Shown here: piece by piece, positions 1 through 11,599 of the stretch
Layout of the letters: each line of letters starts with the position of its first letter
Numbering within the stretch: the stretch's first letter is position 1
Assembly: GCA_963402885.1 (NCBI GenBank)
Contig: OY727098.1
Coordinates: forward strand, 9,968,717 to 10,032,716
DNA length: 64,000 nucleotides
Direction: 5' to 3'
Origin: Antedon bifida
Lineage: Eukaryota > Echinodermata > Crinoidea > Comatulida > Antedonidae
The notes under the pieces: generated by a model
Databases searched by the model: none
Told to the model about the DNA's origin: nothing
Seen by the model: the letters and a program-made list of their open reading frames with translations, nothing else
Made by a program: the position numbers and the translations under genes

Positions 1-369
1 CATATACATTTCTATTTAGTCTAATACAACAGTTTGCCCTCAAATGCTCGGAAGTAAGTTAATTTATTGAAAACTTAAAAAATCAAAGAGCTACATAGGC
101 AGAGGATATGAATACTGTAGAAAAAATCTAAATCAAAGTTTTAACTCAGGTCTTAAAACATGTTTTGGGCATAGCACATCATCAGGTAAAGTGAATTGTT
201 ACAAAAAGAAAATATAAAGTCAATAAATTACAAAGAATAACTGTCAGTGGCTAATCAAAGTTGGTTAAGTAAACAAAAGACAATTGGCAAATACCTATGT
301 ACACAGCACATCCGACCATTTATATGCAATTTTGAGTTGCGTGCAAACGCGACTCTATTGCTCACTATG

Positions 370-790
370 TCGGTCGGTAAACACTAACTGTACTCATATT
401 CATATTTTTTCGTTATTTTGACACTGGATATTAATACTACAAATATAAATGTTTTTAAACATTTTTCAACATTTTTTTACCTTTCAGCAATTTCAGTTGG
501 TTGGTCAGTCGGTAAACACTAACTCACATTCATATTTTTTTGTTATTTTGACACTGGATATTAATACTTGGAGGCAAATATAAATGTTTTTACAAATTTT
601 TTTACATTTTCAGCAATTTCGGTTATTCGGTCAGTTGGTAAACACTAACCCATATTCATATTTTTTCGTTATTTTGACACTGGATATATTATTTAATACT
701 TGGAGGAAATGTTTTTAAAAATGTGAACTTTTTTAAACATTTTCAGCAATTTAAGTTGGTCGGTCAGTAAACATTAACTCAAATTTACGC
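370..790. repeat. Tandem repeat, ~126-136 bp unit, about 4 copies
   Basis: The word ggtaaacactaac recurs at about 375, 511 and 637, with a variant at 766. Each is followed by a shared cattcatattttttc and gacactggatat segment. The array lies inside the inverted element. The gactgcagccatgtat words after it also occur at about 29450, next to another ggtcggtcagtcggtaaac segment, so pieces of this unit are dispersed. Confidence 0.8.
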
Positions 791-1009
791 ACGCGACTGC
801 AGCCATGTATATGGCCTTGTTGACTTTGTAAAAATAATGCATTTTGAAACATTCCTTGATTTAAATGTTTGTTGTATGGCTTATTTATGATAAAAAGAGA
901 ATATACCCTAGGTATTTCACGTCAAACGCTCTTTACTTGGCATGCATAGACTTTCTTTTCCAGATTCAGATTTGATTTGGTCCTTGCTGAAATCTATGAA
1001 AAATAGATT

Positions 1010-1081
1010 GGAATACCCGGGCAATGATCCCGGTACCTCTCACATGCTAAGTGAGAGCTCTACCATTTGAGCTAGTCCCCC
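1010..1081 (-). tRNA. tRNA-Ala(AGC)-like gene or pseudogene
   Basis: Read on minus, the sequence folds as a cloverleaf. The acceptor is GGGGGAC against GTATTCC (six of seven pairs including wobbles, G3-U70 retained). The D arm is GCTC...GAGC, the anticodon stem is CTCAC/GTGAG with loop TTAGCAT (anticodon AGC), and the T arm is CCGGG/CCCGG. A run of five T follows about 8 nt downstream, as a Pol III terminator would. The acceptor mismatch and the location inside a repeat element make a pseudogene or a SINE head possible. Confidence 0.6.
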
Positions 1082-2207
1082 AGTTACATTAACTGTTTAA
1101 AGATGAAAAAGTATCGCCATATGCCCTATATATGATTTATTAAATATTGAAAATATGCAAAATAAGGGTCTTTAAATCACTTCAACATTGATCAGCAGCA
1201 TTCTGTTACAGTCATTCATCATCTGATGTTGCATCTTCAACTTTTTGGTGTTTGTTGCTTCTTTCACATCATTATCATCATGTTCATCTGCATGGGTGTT
1301 GTTGCATGTTTGCCCAAAAGTTATGACGTTATGACGTTAGAGAACGTTCAATAGTGCATTCTCTTTTAAAACAAGGAATGACCTGGTTTTATGTTTCAAA
1401 ATGCATTATTTCTACAAATAAAATGGTCTTTAACATTAAGTTTTTGACAATCCGGAGTATAATATATGCCATGTACATAGTTTTCCCTGCCAATTGAGCA
1501 TTTCCATGCGAAATGTATATGACCTGAACATTTCATTCTCATACTCACAGTAGTCTATACATTTCCTAAATTACATAAAATTTCTACTTTTCTGAAAAAA
1601 AATAATTATCATAATTTCTATAATAAATAATAAAAATAACGACATGATTTCAACAAAAGCACTAATTCGCGTATGTACTGTAATGCGAGTTACAGACGAA
1701 TAACGCATTTAAAATGTATTCATGACATCTACATATAGGTGACATTTTGTAGCAATAACTTTTCAACCATAACTAGTATGAGAATTTCAATTAACGTGTC
1801 CCTTTGTTCTATCGAAGTTAAATAAATAATTATTTTGGTTTTTTCTTGTATAGTTCATACCCTTATTACAGTAAAATTTACCCTCAAGGTTATTGTTGAA
1901 AATAACAAAACACTCTTCAACTACCCAATAAAATGTTGCAGAATAACCCATTTTTTTGTTTACTTAACCAACTTTGATTAGCCAATGACAGTTATTCTTT
2001 GTAAGTTATTGACTTTATATTTTCTTTTTGTAACTTTACCTGATGATGTGCTATGCCCAAAACATGTTTTAAGGCAGAGATAAAACTTTTAGATTTAGAT
2101 TTTTTCTACAGTATTCATATCCTCTGCCTATGTAGCTCTTTGATTTTTAAAGTTTTCAATAAATTAACTTACTTTCGAGCATTTGAGGGCAAACTGTTGT
2201 ATTAGAC

Positions 2208-2650
2208 TAAATAGAAATGTATATGTTCCAAACAATATGACACCAAAAGTAATGCTCTACGACAAATATTTCTTGAGATACGGTAAAGAGATATGAATAG
2301 GTCAATAAGAGGTCAATAACCTCACTTCTGGTCATTTTGGGATAAAATATTTCATTAAACCAAATAAAAATATGCATGTTCTGAACAATTTGGGCCTAAT
2401 CTTAATTCTCTATGACAAGCCATTACCGAGATATGATAAGAGCAGGTCAAAGGTCAAACTGCCAGAAACTGTAGTAGCGGCCATTTTTTGACAAAATTTT
2501 CTGTTAGAGCAAATAGGAATGTATATATTGTGAACTATTTGACACCAAAATCGATACTCTACGACAAGCGGTTACAAAGTTATAGACCAATTTAAAATGG
2601 CAGCCATTTTGGACGCCATCTTGGATTTCTCGGAGAGCACAAGGAGGATT
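2208..2650. repeat. ~150-bp tandem repeat with DR1 word, 3 units
   Basis: Units start near 2208, 2361 and 2510 at a variant of aaata-aaatatgtatgt-tc-aac, with a shared order of words (a tctacgacaa-like word, then gagata, then paired ggtca words). The middle unit carries a perfect DR1 at 2444-2456. The same architecture and unit length recur at 30730-31190 (inverted) and 33955-34530, so this is one satellite family. The minus-strand open frame at 2504-2800 overlaps the array and is not credible as a gene. Confidence 0.7.
2444..2456 (+). promoter_or_regulatory. Perfect DR1 nuclear-receptor word
   Basis: AGGTCA-A-AGGTCA, the RXR/HNF4/PPAR-type half-site pair, inside the 150-bp satellite. Occupancy is unknown; the word could be incidental to the repeat. 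Confidence 0.4.
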
Positions 2651-3639
2651 TTTCAGGACTTTTAGTATGATGTTCCAATCATAGTTCTCGACCTTTCCTG
2701 AAAAAATTAGCTTGTTACCAGAAATTTCCGGGTCAAACCCTAATGCTCTTGGACTATATTCTGTGTGTTTATCCATATCCATAAACTTTATTTTAAACAA
2801 GTAAGTTTATCGCATCTAAAGGTAATGAATATCTCCGATAATCAGTGTATAACATTAGTACAAGCATCGTCGTTATATTTTGTCAGGTTTTTAAAAAATA
2901 AAGTGTTCATAGTTGTCAAACATAAAATTGATGTGATCATTTTTTACGAAGATATAGTATATTCTGTGCATTAATGGGGGTAGTAAATTGACGCTGGAAG
3001 CGTATTCCATGGTTACTTATGGGTCTCATGATTCTTAATAGTTCTTTCGTTAGATGCACTTGGGATATCAATGACAGTACAATATTCATTCATTAAGGAT
3101 TTACTCTTAAAAGAAATAAATTGGTGAATTTCGGTGTTTGGAGGATTATGACATACACTTGATGAACAGGAAAATTACAGGTTTACTTTCAAAGAAGAAG
3201 TGCGTAAAGCAATGTTGTAGCCTATACGAAATGTGCATACTGTGCCACTGTACAATTAATACAAATATTAACAGATTTGACAGTTAATTAATGCACACAA
3301 ATTATTTTGCAAACATTTTACATCGGCAGGTCATGAAGATTTTGCTTAAATTTAGTTCACAAAGAGTCCATAAGCTAAAACTATCGGTTCGCTTAAATGA
3401 AAAACACGTTTTTGCGCAATATTTCAAACGTCTATATTTCCTTATTTATGGCTCCATTTTAGCAAATAAGGTATCACTGGATAGGAAATCAGGAATCAAC
3501 AAACCCAATTGATTTACAATGCTGCCAACTGTTGACCCTTGTTGAACAGTAGAAATTGTCTTTTTTTGCCTACCACAAAACAGTACTATACTATCCATCA
3601 AAATGTTTTATCAGGGGGATTACCACCTATCTGATAGGA
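2651..3639. other. No gene recognised
   Basis: AT-rich sequence with short chance open frames (2765-2974, 3291-3512) lacking domain, splice or codon evidence. Confidence 0.5.
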
Positions 3640-3720
3640 CAGTGATTTATTCACTATTGGTAATCCTTGGCCACATAGCCTTAAGACATAAAATTTAAAA
3701 AAAAAATTTAAAAAAATTTA
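3640..3720 (+). repeat. Shared retroposon 3' tail
   Basis: A stretch including ggtaatccttggccacata, followed by gacataaaat and an A/T-rich tail, also appears at about 15298-15345. Two copies ending in similar simple tails suggest the 3' end of one LINE or SINE family. Confidence 0.6.
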
Positions 3721-3793
3721 AAACAAAGAGATCACATTATTTGTAAGTTAGTGACACTGAGGGTTTTTGGCATTTTAAGTTTTTATTAATCAG

Positions 3794-4103
3794 CATCAGT
3801 ATTCGAAATGTTAATCTGACATCGCATCTGACTGCCTGCTATCAACATCTAGTTGCCACAAAAGACCGCATTCTTAAAGAGCTACCAAAACCTGAACAAA
3901 CTTGGGACGAGATTGATGTGAAATCTGTGCCTCGACGTGCTGTTTTTGATTGGATATTATTGATGCAGAAGTTTGTTGCTGCTGCTTTGTTGACGCTATC
4001 ACTGACTTACTGGCAACATGGAGGAAATCCTCCATGCTGGCAAGTACAGTATATCTTTGTTCATTCCAGTGGCATCCGACAGATTTGTCTGAGCAACAGA
4101 TGA
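3794..4103 (+). CDS. Exon-like open frame, unknown product
   Basis: An acceptor-like site (ttttattaatcag) is followed by about 102 open codons to a TGA at 4101-4103. The peptide contains the segments KDRILKELPKPEQTWDEID and TYWQHGGNPPCWQVQ. The composition is protein-like and not low complexity. I do not recognise the family. No start codon is required if this is an internal or last exon, and no companion exons were identified. It could be a relic of a transposon gene. Confidence 0.35.
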
Positions 4104-4944
4104 CAGCTCAGAATGAAGAGCATTATCGTTAGATTAATTATTATTAGATTATTATTATTACAAAACTTAGGCTAGTAGAAGCTGGCCCTGTGTAGAAACC
4201 TAGCCCTACTTACTACTAGGCCTAGAGGCCCATTAAGCCTTGTAGAAAGAGTCAATGTTGTTGTTTCGTTTTTGACACCCGCGCCTTTGATAAAACCCCT
4301 ATGGTGGACAGAAAAACCCTCATAATGGCCAAATAAAACATCTATTATGGACAGAATTCAACCCCGCCACTGTGGTTTGGGTGCTGACATCGATTCGAGA
4401 TGCTTCTTATAATATTCTGCAAACATCTTTAAAGTCTTTTTTCTGAGAATGTATGTTGTATGTCTTGTAGCCTTCTCTAGCACATTTGCAGTGTATTATG
4501 ATAATTCGTGTCGTACCTAGTTACAACCACTATCAGTGATGTTTATCTTTCTTAATTTATATTCTTCAGTTTCACAAAATTAGTCACGTGATGATGGAAG
4601 GAGATTATATCGGGATTTGCTGATCAAGGACAAGATTACGGTTGCTTCCGAATTGATTGATGAATTGTAAACGTGCTCCATTTAGGGTCATAAGTTCACC
4701 ATTCTTTATCACTGAGATTTTCAGTTTGAAAAATGTAAATTAGAATGGTGGCATTTCTAATGACAAATTTATGACAATGCGGTAGGGCCTAATTATGAGT
4801 TTATTTGGCTAAAAATCGTAATTTTAGAGTCGTACTTTTTTTTAAATTTTAATCTCGTTCCATTTAATTTTATTCGATATCAAAGCTGAATTATGATGCT
4901 TATAAATATAAAACAACCAAACTGATAAATGCGAAATGCTTCAA

Positions 4945-5063
4945 TTCACCGTTCTGGATTCTGCAGATCCCGCCTTTAAACTTAAGTTCAAGGAAGCCCT
5001 CCACATCACGTGGAGGAAACGTTCCTTGAACAAACATATCTATAACTTAGGCTTCCCACTTGC
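4945..5063 (+). pseudogene. PLE polyprotein C-terminal relic
   Basis: The frame reads DSADPAFKLKFKEALHI, then WRKRSLNKHIYNLGFPLAI. This matches the closing segment (KLKIKEALHI...LNKQ type) after the GIY-YIG domain of Penelope-like elements. It sits about 110 bases upstream of a hammerhead motif in the same orientation, as in the two PLE copies near 47-48.7 kb. Bases about 4989-5032 also form a strong hairpin (gttcaaggaa against ttccttgaac). The rest of the element is missing. Confidence 0.65.
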
Positions 5064-5172
5064 GATTATTATGATTGTTTGTTGTCCGCTTACCTCGTTT
5101 TTATCATGCTAATCACTGCCTCATTTAAATACAACCGGTGTTATTGGTATATAAGTACTCTAGGCGTTGAAT

Positions 5173-5228
5173 TCAGTTCTGAGGATGAGAATAGTATTCT
5201 CGAAACATGTCAAGGTATTTTAAACTGA
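5173..5228 (+). ncRNA. Hammerhead ribozyme motif (PLE family A)
   Basis: Core box CTGAGGA is at 5179-5185, stem II GAGAAT/ATTCTC closes on a 3-nt loop, and the GAAA box is at 5202-5205. TCAGTT before the core and AACTGA at 5223-5228 are perfectly complementary and could form stem I. Stem III is weak and the cleavage site uncertain, so activity is doubtful. Hammerheads in PLE terminal repeats are established; this assignment rests on motif order and the upstream PLE coding piece. Confidence 0.6.
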
Positions 5229-5239
5229 CAAGTACATAA

Positions 5240-8153
5240 ACCACCGAATTTTGTAGCAAATGAGTAATTAACAATTATTTGATTTATTTTTTTCTTTTAA
5301 TCCTAATATTACAGTCTCTCATTTCCAATACCAGACATCGTTCTGTAATGGTTCTATTTCAGTTTGCAATAATGTTGACCAAAAAACGTTGAGGGTTGAT
5401 GACTGATGGAGGATGAATATTTACAAGACCATGTTTGTATTTTGTAGAACATAGTTGATCGTCGAATATTTAGAGAAAACCCAAGGTGGAAATTAATTGA
5501 CTCACACGAGTTCTGCGGTACACGGAGGACCATAAGCGAGCAGATGTTCTTTGGACCTGTTCAAGGCGCTTGATCCCATCCAATGTGAATTCCATATTTC
5601 GCCATCATGGGCCTATCTCAAATTGTGGTAGCTAGGCTTAACAGCATATAGATAAACACAGGAAATTACACCAAAACATAATAATTTGCTATAGTTCAGC
5701 AGTTATTTTTGTAATGTGCTTAGTGAGATTACTGTATACAACATTCTAACTTTAATGAAACACACAAAGTTTCTGAAATGTGTTCATTGAATTAGAAAGA
5801 TCCCCTCACGCTTCAAATGTGTTCATTCAATGCGTAACAGTTTTAAATATTGTCTATTATCTATTTAATAATTTAAGAAACAATGATTTTTTATCAATTA
5901 CTTCAAAAATAAATAAATAAAATCAGTAGTAGCCATTTTGTGTAACGATAAATAATATTGTCTGAAATGCTCTATTTAATTATAAAATAGGACCTATCAA
6001 GTATCAAATACATACAATTTTATTGGATTCAGGTTTCCTTCTGTAGTTGATTTCTATCAATAAATTAATTTTATTTCAGAGTCTGTGGCGTACTCTGTCA
6101 AATAATCCTAAAATTAAACTATATAGGCCTTGTACTGTATTTTTTATATTCAGTAGTAGTGAAGTGACCCACGTCCCAACATTCCAGTAAACAAAAATTA
6201 ATGTCTAATTTCCAAAGAACCTTCGTCGTCAGCCGCAGACAAACTTAGACCTACTCACTATTCAAACAATTCTTATACTATAATAGGCCTACACAGCATT
6301 CGCCAACAATATTTACCATAGAGGGAGGATGGTTTGACCATTATTTAATGATAAATTGCGTTGACAGCCACACGAAAACAATGCTTATTCAACAGGCCTT
6401 ACTGACTATTGTCTGCATACATCTCATAGACTGTCTTCGGCCAGACGTGCTTAGGAGTTTACGCATGCTCATGCGCATTTTTTCAGACAAACTATAAGCT
6501 TTCACGTGATACAGTTTCCTAATGCTTCCGTCCTCTTGAATATAACTGCCTAAAGGCGCGACGCGAAACACATTTTTATTTCAACTAAAAATGTCTATAC
6601 ATTTTGTTGAGTTGTTCATGCCTAGTCCACGTATGTCTGTATTTGGCAATGCCTTAAATTTAAGTAGACATAATTGTTTTCATCATGCATGGAATGGTCC
6701 CAAGATGATGTTTCATGAGAGTGTTGCCACTCTCCATTTTCATGACAGCGCCCCCTCTTTAAATTGCGTTTGAAGTAATACTGAAAATTGGAAGTTAATG
6801 GATTTTGTACTAAAAATGCTTTTGATATGACAGTGAAATGACCTTTAAAAAATGACGGCGAATTTTGTAGCCCTACTGAATTTTCGTTTGAAATAATTTT
6901 GTAATGAAAATACGGTTAATGCGACAGTGAAAATGATGTTTTACATAAATTTGTTTAAAGTGAATTGATTTTGTACTGAAAAAATCATCATCATTATCAT
7001 CGTCGTTGTCGTCGTCATCAACAGCAACAACAACATTTGCTTACTATCGAAAATGTGTTCTTAATGTATCATAATTTCCTTGTTGTTGGCAGTCAAATAT
7101 AAGTACTGATCTATTAGAAGAGATTAACATTTGTTTGTAAATTAAGGTTGTTATACCGGGAGTGACTACAAGGGCGTTCATGATTATTACGCATCATGTC
7201 ACTTAATCCACTGTTACCATAGAAACCATTGTATCTGTAGAGTCCACAACCGTTATCTTTTAAATAATTGAATTAACAATTAACAATAATGCAGCTGTTT
7301 TCTAATTTGTAAGTTTAAAAAATGAAATAAATATGGAAAAATGATTCTGATGAGAATATGCGTACTTGTAAAAGGTGTTCATTGAATATGAATGAGTATG
7401 AACCGAGTAATTGTGTTGTGGAATAAAACCACACATAGATCAATTTAGGCCCTATTTAGCGTTTGTTCAGGGCGCTAGTTGGTAGTGCATTTTGCGCGTG
7501 ATTATTTTCTATAAAAGACTTTTTTTAAATACTATAGGCTAAGTTCAATCGTTTAATTTTATTTAATAGACCTAAGGTTAATTTCAATCATTAGATTGTT
7601 CATACCAGATAATTCACGATTTTAGAAATGGTAAAAGCATAATTATTCCTATCCCATGTTGTGGAGAGTTTTGAAGATCATTCATGTTTATTCAAAATGT
7701 TCCCCTTATGCTTTACTGTAGGCCTACGCTTATTAAAAGCCTGTGGATTAAGAGGTCATTACAGAGGATTCGACACTAACTGCTAATATATAGATACATT
7801 CCCACCAATATCCTGTACTTAATAAATAATAATTAAAAGTATCGTTGACACAATTATTTAAAGATAATAATTTTTAATTTTACGATATATTCAGATTAAG
7901 TTGGGTTTTTTTTTCAAAATAAAATATAAAATCATAGGCCTATATATATATATAAATATTAAATAATAATCAATGTAATATTTCTGTTTTGTTTTCTTTG
8001 TATTAATAGCGATATGAGAAAGGTTGACCCGAAACCACCTGGATAAAATAGAAAATTATACGAAAAGAAAATAATAAGCCTATGCACACTCTGGCCAATA
8101 ATCGCTCTGGTTGGAGAACTTTATTTGACTCAATAATAATAACGGTGGACAGA
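5240..8153. other. No gene recognised
   Basis: AT-rich sequence with no splice-supported frame. A minus-strand frame at 6389-6571 is open and contains a GCGCATG-type palindromic region near 6462-6478, resembling an NRF1-type promoter word, but there is no further support for a first exon. A short ATC/GTC-rich run lies at about 6986-7030. Confidence 0.4.
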
Positions 8154-8405
8154 TTAATATAATCTGCAAGTCTGTTTCATATCATTATACGTAACATCAA
8201 AAAGGTATCCAGAAATGCACCAATGATTGCTCATGGGTTCACACTCTAATAACATCAAGACTGGATTGTTGCTGATGCAATCCTCTATGGTATTCCTGCC
8301 AATTGATCGGATGTTGAACACGGCAGCTCGTCTAGTTTCAAGTATCTCGAGACAAGAAAACGAATGTTCTTCAAGAATTGCATTGGTTTTTGACAGACGC
8401 ATCAT
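8154..8405 (-). CDS. Exon-like open frame, 83 codons, unknown product
   Basis: The frame from a paired ATG to TAA encodes a varied, non-repetitive peptide including EILETRRAAVFNIRSIGRN and CEPMSNHWCISGYLFDVTYN. Composition and codon variety look more like protein than the other short frames here. No family is recognised, and no flanking exon or promoter was identified. It could be a single-exon remnant, a host exon or chance. Confidence 0.3.
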   Translation of the reverse strand: MMRLSKTNAILEEHSFSCLEILETRRAAVFNIRSIGRNTIEDCISNNPVLMLLECEPMSNHWCISGYLFDVTYNDMKQTCRLY

Positions 8406-8699
8406 TTTTTAGATTATGCTTTTAGGCGCTGAACAAAAGGCTCAATCATATATAAGTTGCGTTCACTAAAGGAATACAACTTTGCTGTCAATTCCAACAT
8501 CACTGCTCAAGACACATGTTGATAGAGCCTTCTGTATTTTGCGGCCCCAAGTTAAAGTCAGTACCATCTAGCAGTTGAGAAAGAAACTCCATTTCAACAT
8601 AAAATGAAAATGCTATCTAGCTCCGCTTTGTATATAATGTTAGACATGCTCACATCGTTATGACACTTACATTTAGATTAAAGAGATAATTGGAGATAA

Positions 8700-8790
8700 T
8701 GACAATGCTGGTGATGATAATGATGCTGCTGCTGCTGCTGATGATGATGCTGCTAAGGGTGATGATGATGATGATGATGATGATGAAGAA
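8700..8790. repeat. GAT/GCT microsatellite
   Basis: Runs of gatgat and gctgct triplets, a short relative of the large array at 9.8 kb. Confidence 0.9.
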
Positions 8791-9827
8791 ATATCAATAT
8801 TATTGTTTTTATTAATGATAATAATAAATTAAGGTAGATAAAGATTAAGTGTGTTTTCGCATATTAACATAATAATAATAATTAGCCTAATCAAAACAAT
8901 ACTCTTTTAAACACATCTATTTTGCGTCCTTTCCCGCAGGAACCCGACCTTCTGTTTTTAATCAGACTAAGGCCGTGCCAAGCCGATAATCAAATCTCAC
9001 CAAATTGTTGTTTAAATACGTGTTAGTTTTATGACTATTGATTTTATCAGATAGTGTATTCATAACCATCATATAGACATAATGCAGCGTGATGTGATCA
9101 TTATTTTATTCTAGGAAGGTGTCATTGCAAGTGCTCTACAACAATGCATTTTGGTTGTCAGATCGTACAGTTGTCACTCTAGGCGAATTTATATTATTCA
9201 ACATTCGGTTGATTATTACCGCGTATCTTGTTCAACGAAAGTCATTTATCTGTCGTGAATTTTAGTATAAACCAAATGATGCCTTATACGGTATTTTTGC
9301 CATCGCAGTCTAGGTTTTAAACCATTTACACTCATTCTGTCAGCTATAGAGTTATTATTATCATTACTAAAATTGTGCGGCTCCAAATTTTGAAAACAAA
9401 AAAATTAAACTAACATTTAAAATCGCTGCCTTAAGTTGAAGATTGTGATGATTGTCAGTAAGGGTACTGTTTTTGTTTCATTTTCAAATCAGTTGGATAT
9501 ATCTGTGTAATATTTTTGTTTATCTTTCTATCTAACTGACCAATAACATTATTTGTATGGCCTACATAGAATCTTTTCTATTTTCAGTACTGTATAACAG
9601 GTCGTGTAAGTGTGTCATAGATATTCTACTTAAAATATTAACTACAGTATCTAAGCCTAGTTATGGTTCAGAATTACAATAATGCACTTTCGCGTTAATC
9701 AATGTTTGATTCGATCCGAGATATTAATTTAGTCAGTCTTATGATATATTACTTTCTTTATTTCGCTAATTAGAACCTACGCTGGATTTCTACACTGCAA
9801 TTTAGTTTAGTCAGTAAGTAATAATAT
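8791..9827. other. No gene recognised
   Basis: AT-rich sequence without exon-like frames or recognised repeats. Confidence 0.5.
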
Positions 9828-11150
9828 TTATGATAATGATGATGATGGTGGTGGTGGTGATAGTGGTGATAGTGATGAGGATGATGGTGGTGGTGGTGGT
9901 GGTGGTGGTGATGGTGATGATGGTGTTGATGGTGATGGTGATGATGGTGGTGGTGATGGTGGTGATGGTGATGAGGATAATAATGATGATGGTGGTGATA
10001 ACGATACTGATGACGACAACGATGATGATGGTGATGATGACGATGATGATAATGGTGGTGATAACGATGAGGAGGATGATGATGATAACGATGATGATGA
10101 TAGTGATGACGATGATGATGGTGGTGACGATGATTGAGGATGATACTGGTGATGATGATAGTGATGATGATGATGATGGATGATGGTGGTGATGATGACG
10201 ATGATGAAGATGATGCTAACGATGATGACGATGATGGTGGTGATGATGATGATGATAACGGTGATGGTGATGACGATGATGACGATGATGGTGGTGATGA
10301 TGATGATGATAACGATGATGGTGGTGATGACGATGATGAGGATGATGGTGGTGATGATGATAGTGATATGATGATGATGATGATGGTGGTGATGACGATA
10401 ATGATAATGATGGTGATGATGATAGTGATGACGATGATGGTGGTGATGATGATAATAACGATGATGATGATGACGATGATGAGGATGATGGTGGTGATGA
10501 TGATGGTTATGACGATGATGTTGGTGATGATGATAATGATGATGATGATGATAATAATGATGATGTTGGTGATGACGATGATGATGGTGATGACGATGAT
10601 GAATATGATTATGGCGATGATGGTGATGACGATGATGGTGGTGATGATGATGATAACGATGATAATGATGAGGATAATGATTAGGGTGATGGTGAGGATG
10701 ATGAGGGTGATGGTGGTGATGATGACGATTATGATGATGATGATTATAACGATGATGATGATGATGATGAGTGATGATGATGATGGTGGTGATGGTGTTG
10801 ATGATGATGATGATAACGATGATGGTGATGACGATGATGGTGGTGATGATGATGATGATGATAACGATGATGGTGATGACGATGATGGTGGTGATGATGA
10901 TAGTGATGATGATGATGGTGGTGATGACGATAATGATAATGATGATGGTGGTGATGATGATAGTGATGACGATGATGATGATGATGACGATGATGAGGAT
11001 GATGGTGGTGATGATGATGGTTATGACGATGATGTTGGTGATGATGATGAGGATGATGGTGGTGATAACGATGATTATGATGATGATAGCGATGGTGATG
11101 AAGATGATGGTGATGAGGATGATGGTGGTGATGATAGTGACTACTGTACA
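9828..11150. repeat. 1.3-kb GAT-type trinucleotide array
   Basis: Almost entirely GAT-register triplets on plus (gat, gac, gag, ggt, aat variants). Long frames on both strands (Asp/Met/Val-rich on plus; His, Ile or Ser/Pro-rich on minus) are by-products. A longer order exists: the block starting gaggatgatggtggtgatga at about 10481 recurs at about 10995, a ~514-bp step that includes the same rare variants (ggttatgacgatgatgttgg). The array therefore grew by segmental duplication as well as slippage. Confidence 0.95.
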
Positions 11151-11390
11151 TGATTGATGTACAAAAACGCGACAAAGTATTACAGAACAAGGGTATTTTA
11201 AATAAAACAACTCTACAACAATACATTTTATTTCTATTTGAAAATGTAATTTGTTTGTAAACTAACGCCAAACATTCAATAAGTAAAACTAGGATTCCCG
11301 ATATAACGCAGTTTATGATGCAACTTTCTTCTGACTTTCTAAATGTAGTATCGAGTGCTGCCATCAAACATCACTCATCCGTCTGTCCAC

Positions 11391-11590
11391 AACTACGGGG
11401 ACTGAGATGGACCATACACTCGGGTAACTCCTCACTTTTCGAAAGATGATGTACACACTGGACCTCCAGTTTTAAAGCCTTATCCGACCACCAGAACAAC
11501 TGGTCGAGGAGTGCCTTGATCATGTGCCGTCCACTTGACTTGGCAATTAACCACTCGACTCGACGAAAAGAAATGCTTATAATAGACGAG
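11391..11590 (-). mobile_element. tRNA-headed SINE with conserved core
   Basis: Read on minus, an A-box-like cgagtggttaa word (tRNA-Ser/Leu style) at the right edge leads into a core with ggataaggctttaaaa, ggtccagtgt, catctttcgaaaag and gttaccc. The same core words in the same order occur on plus at 21085-21300, where the head differs. I infer two SINEs sharing a core domain, as known for several ancient SINE superfamilies; which one is not determined. Confidence 0.6.
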
Positions 11591-11599
11591 ATAATAAAT

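Larger units (their letters stand above)
1..2224. mobile_element. Inverted pair of PLE-type terminal segments
   Basis: Bases 1-278 are the reverse complement of about 1955-2224 with few differences, giving ~275-bp arms around a 1.7-kb centre. Each arm holds a decayed hammerhead-like core (2040-2063 on plus; its mirror at about 163-185 on minus) with a CTGATGA box and a small stem II, but the GAAA box reads AAAA. The right arm also resembles the stretch before the better hammerhead at 47777, including a shared stretch starting ctttgatt. I infer head-to-head copies of one PLE terminal region, or a fold-back element built from them. The left end coincides with the window edge, so the true border may lie outside. 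No coding sequence is seen in the centre. Confidence 0.7.

Noticed and set aside
9828-11367. Long open frames of 460, 339 and 207 codons
   Set aside because: They are translations of the GAT-type array (His/Ile/Ser-Pro or Asp/Met-rich); the composition comes from the triplet repeat.
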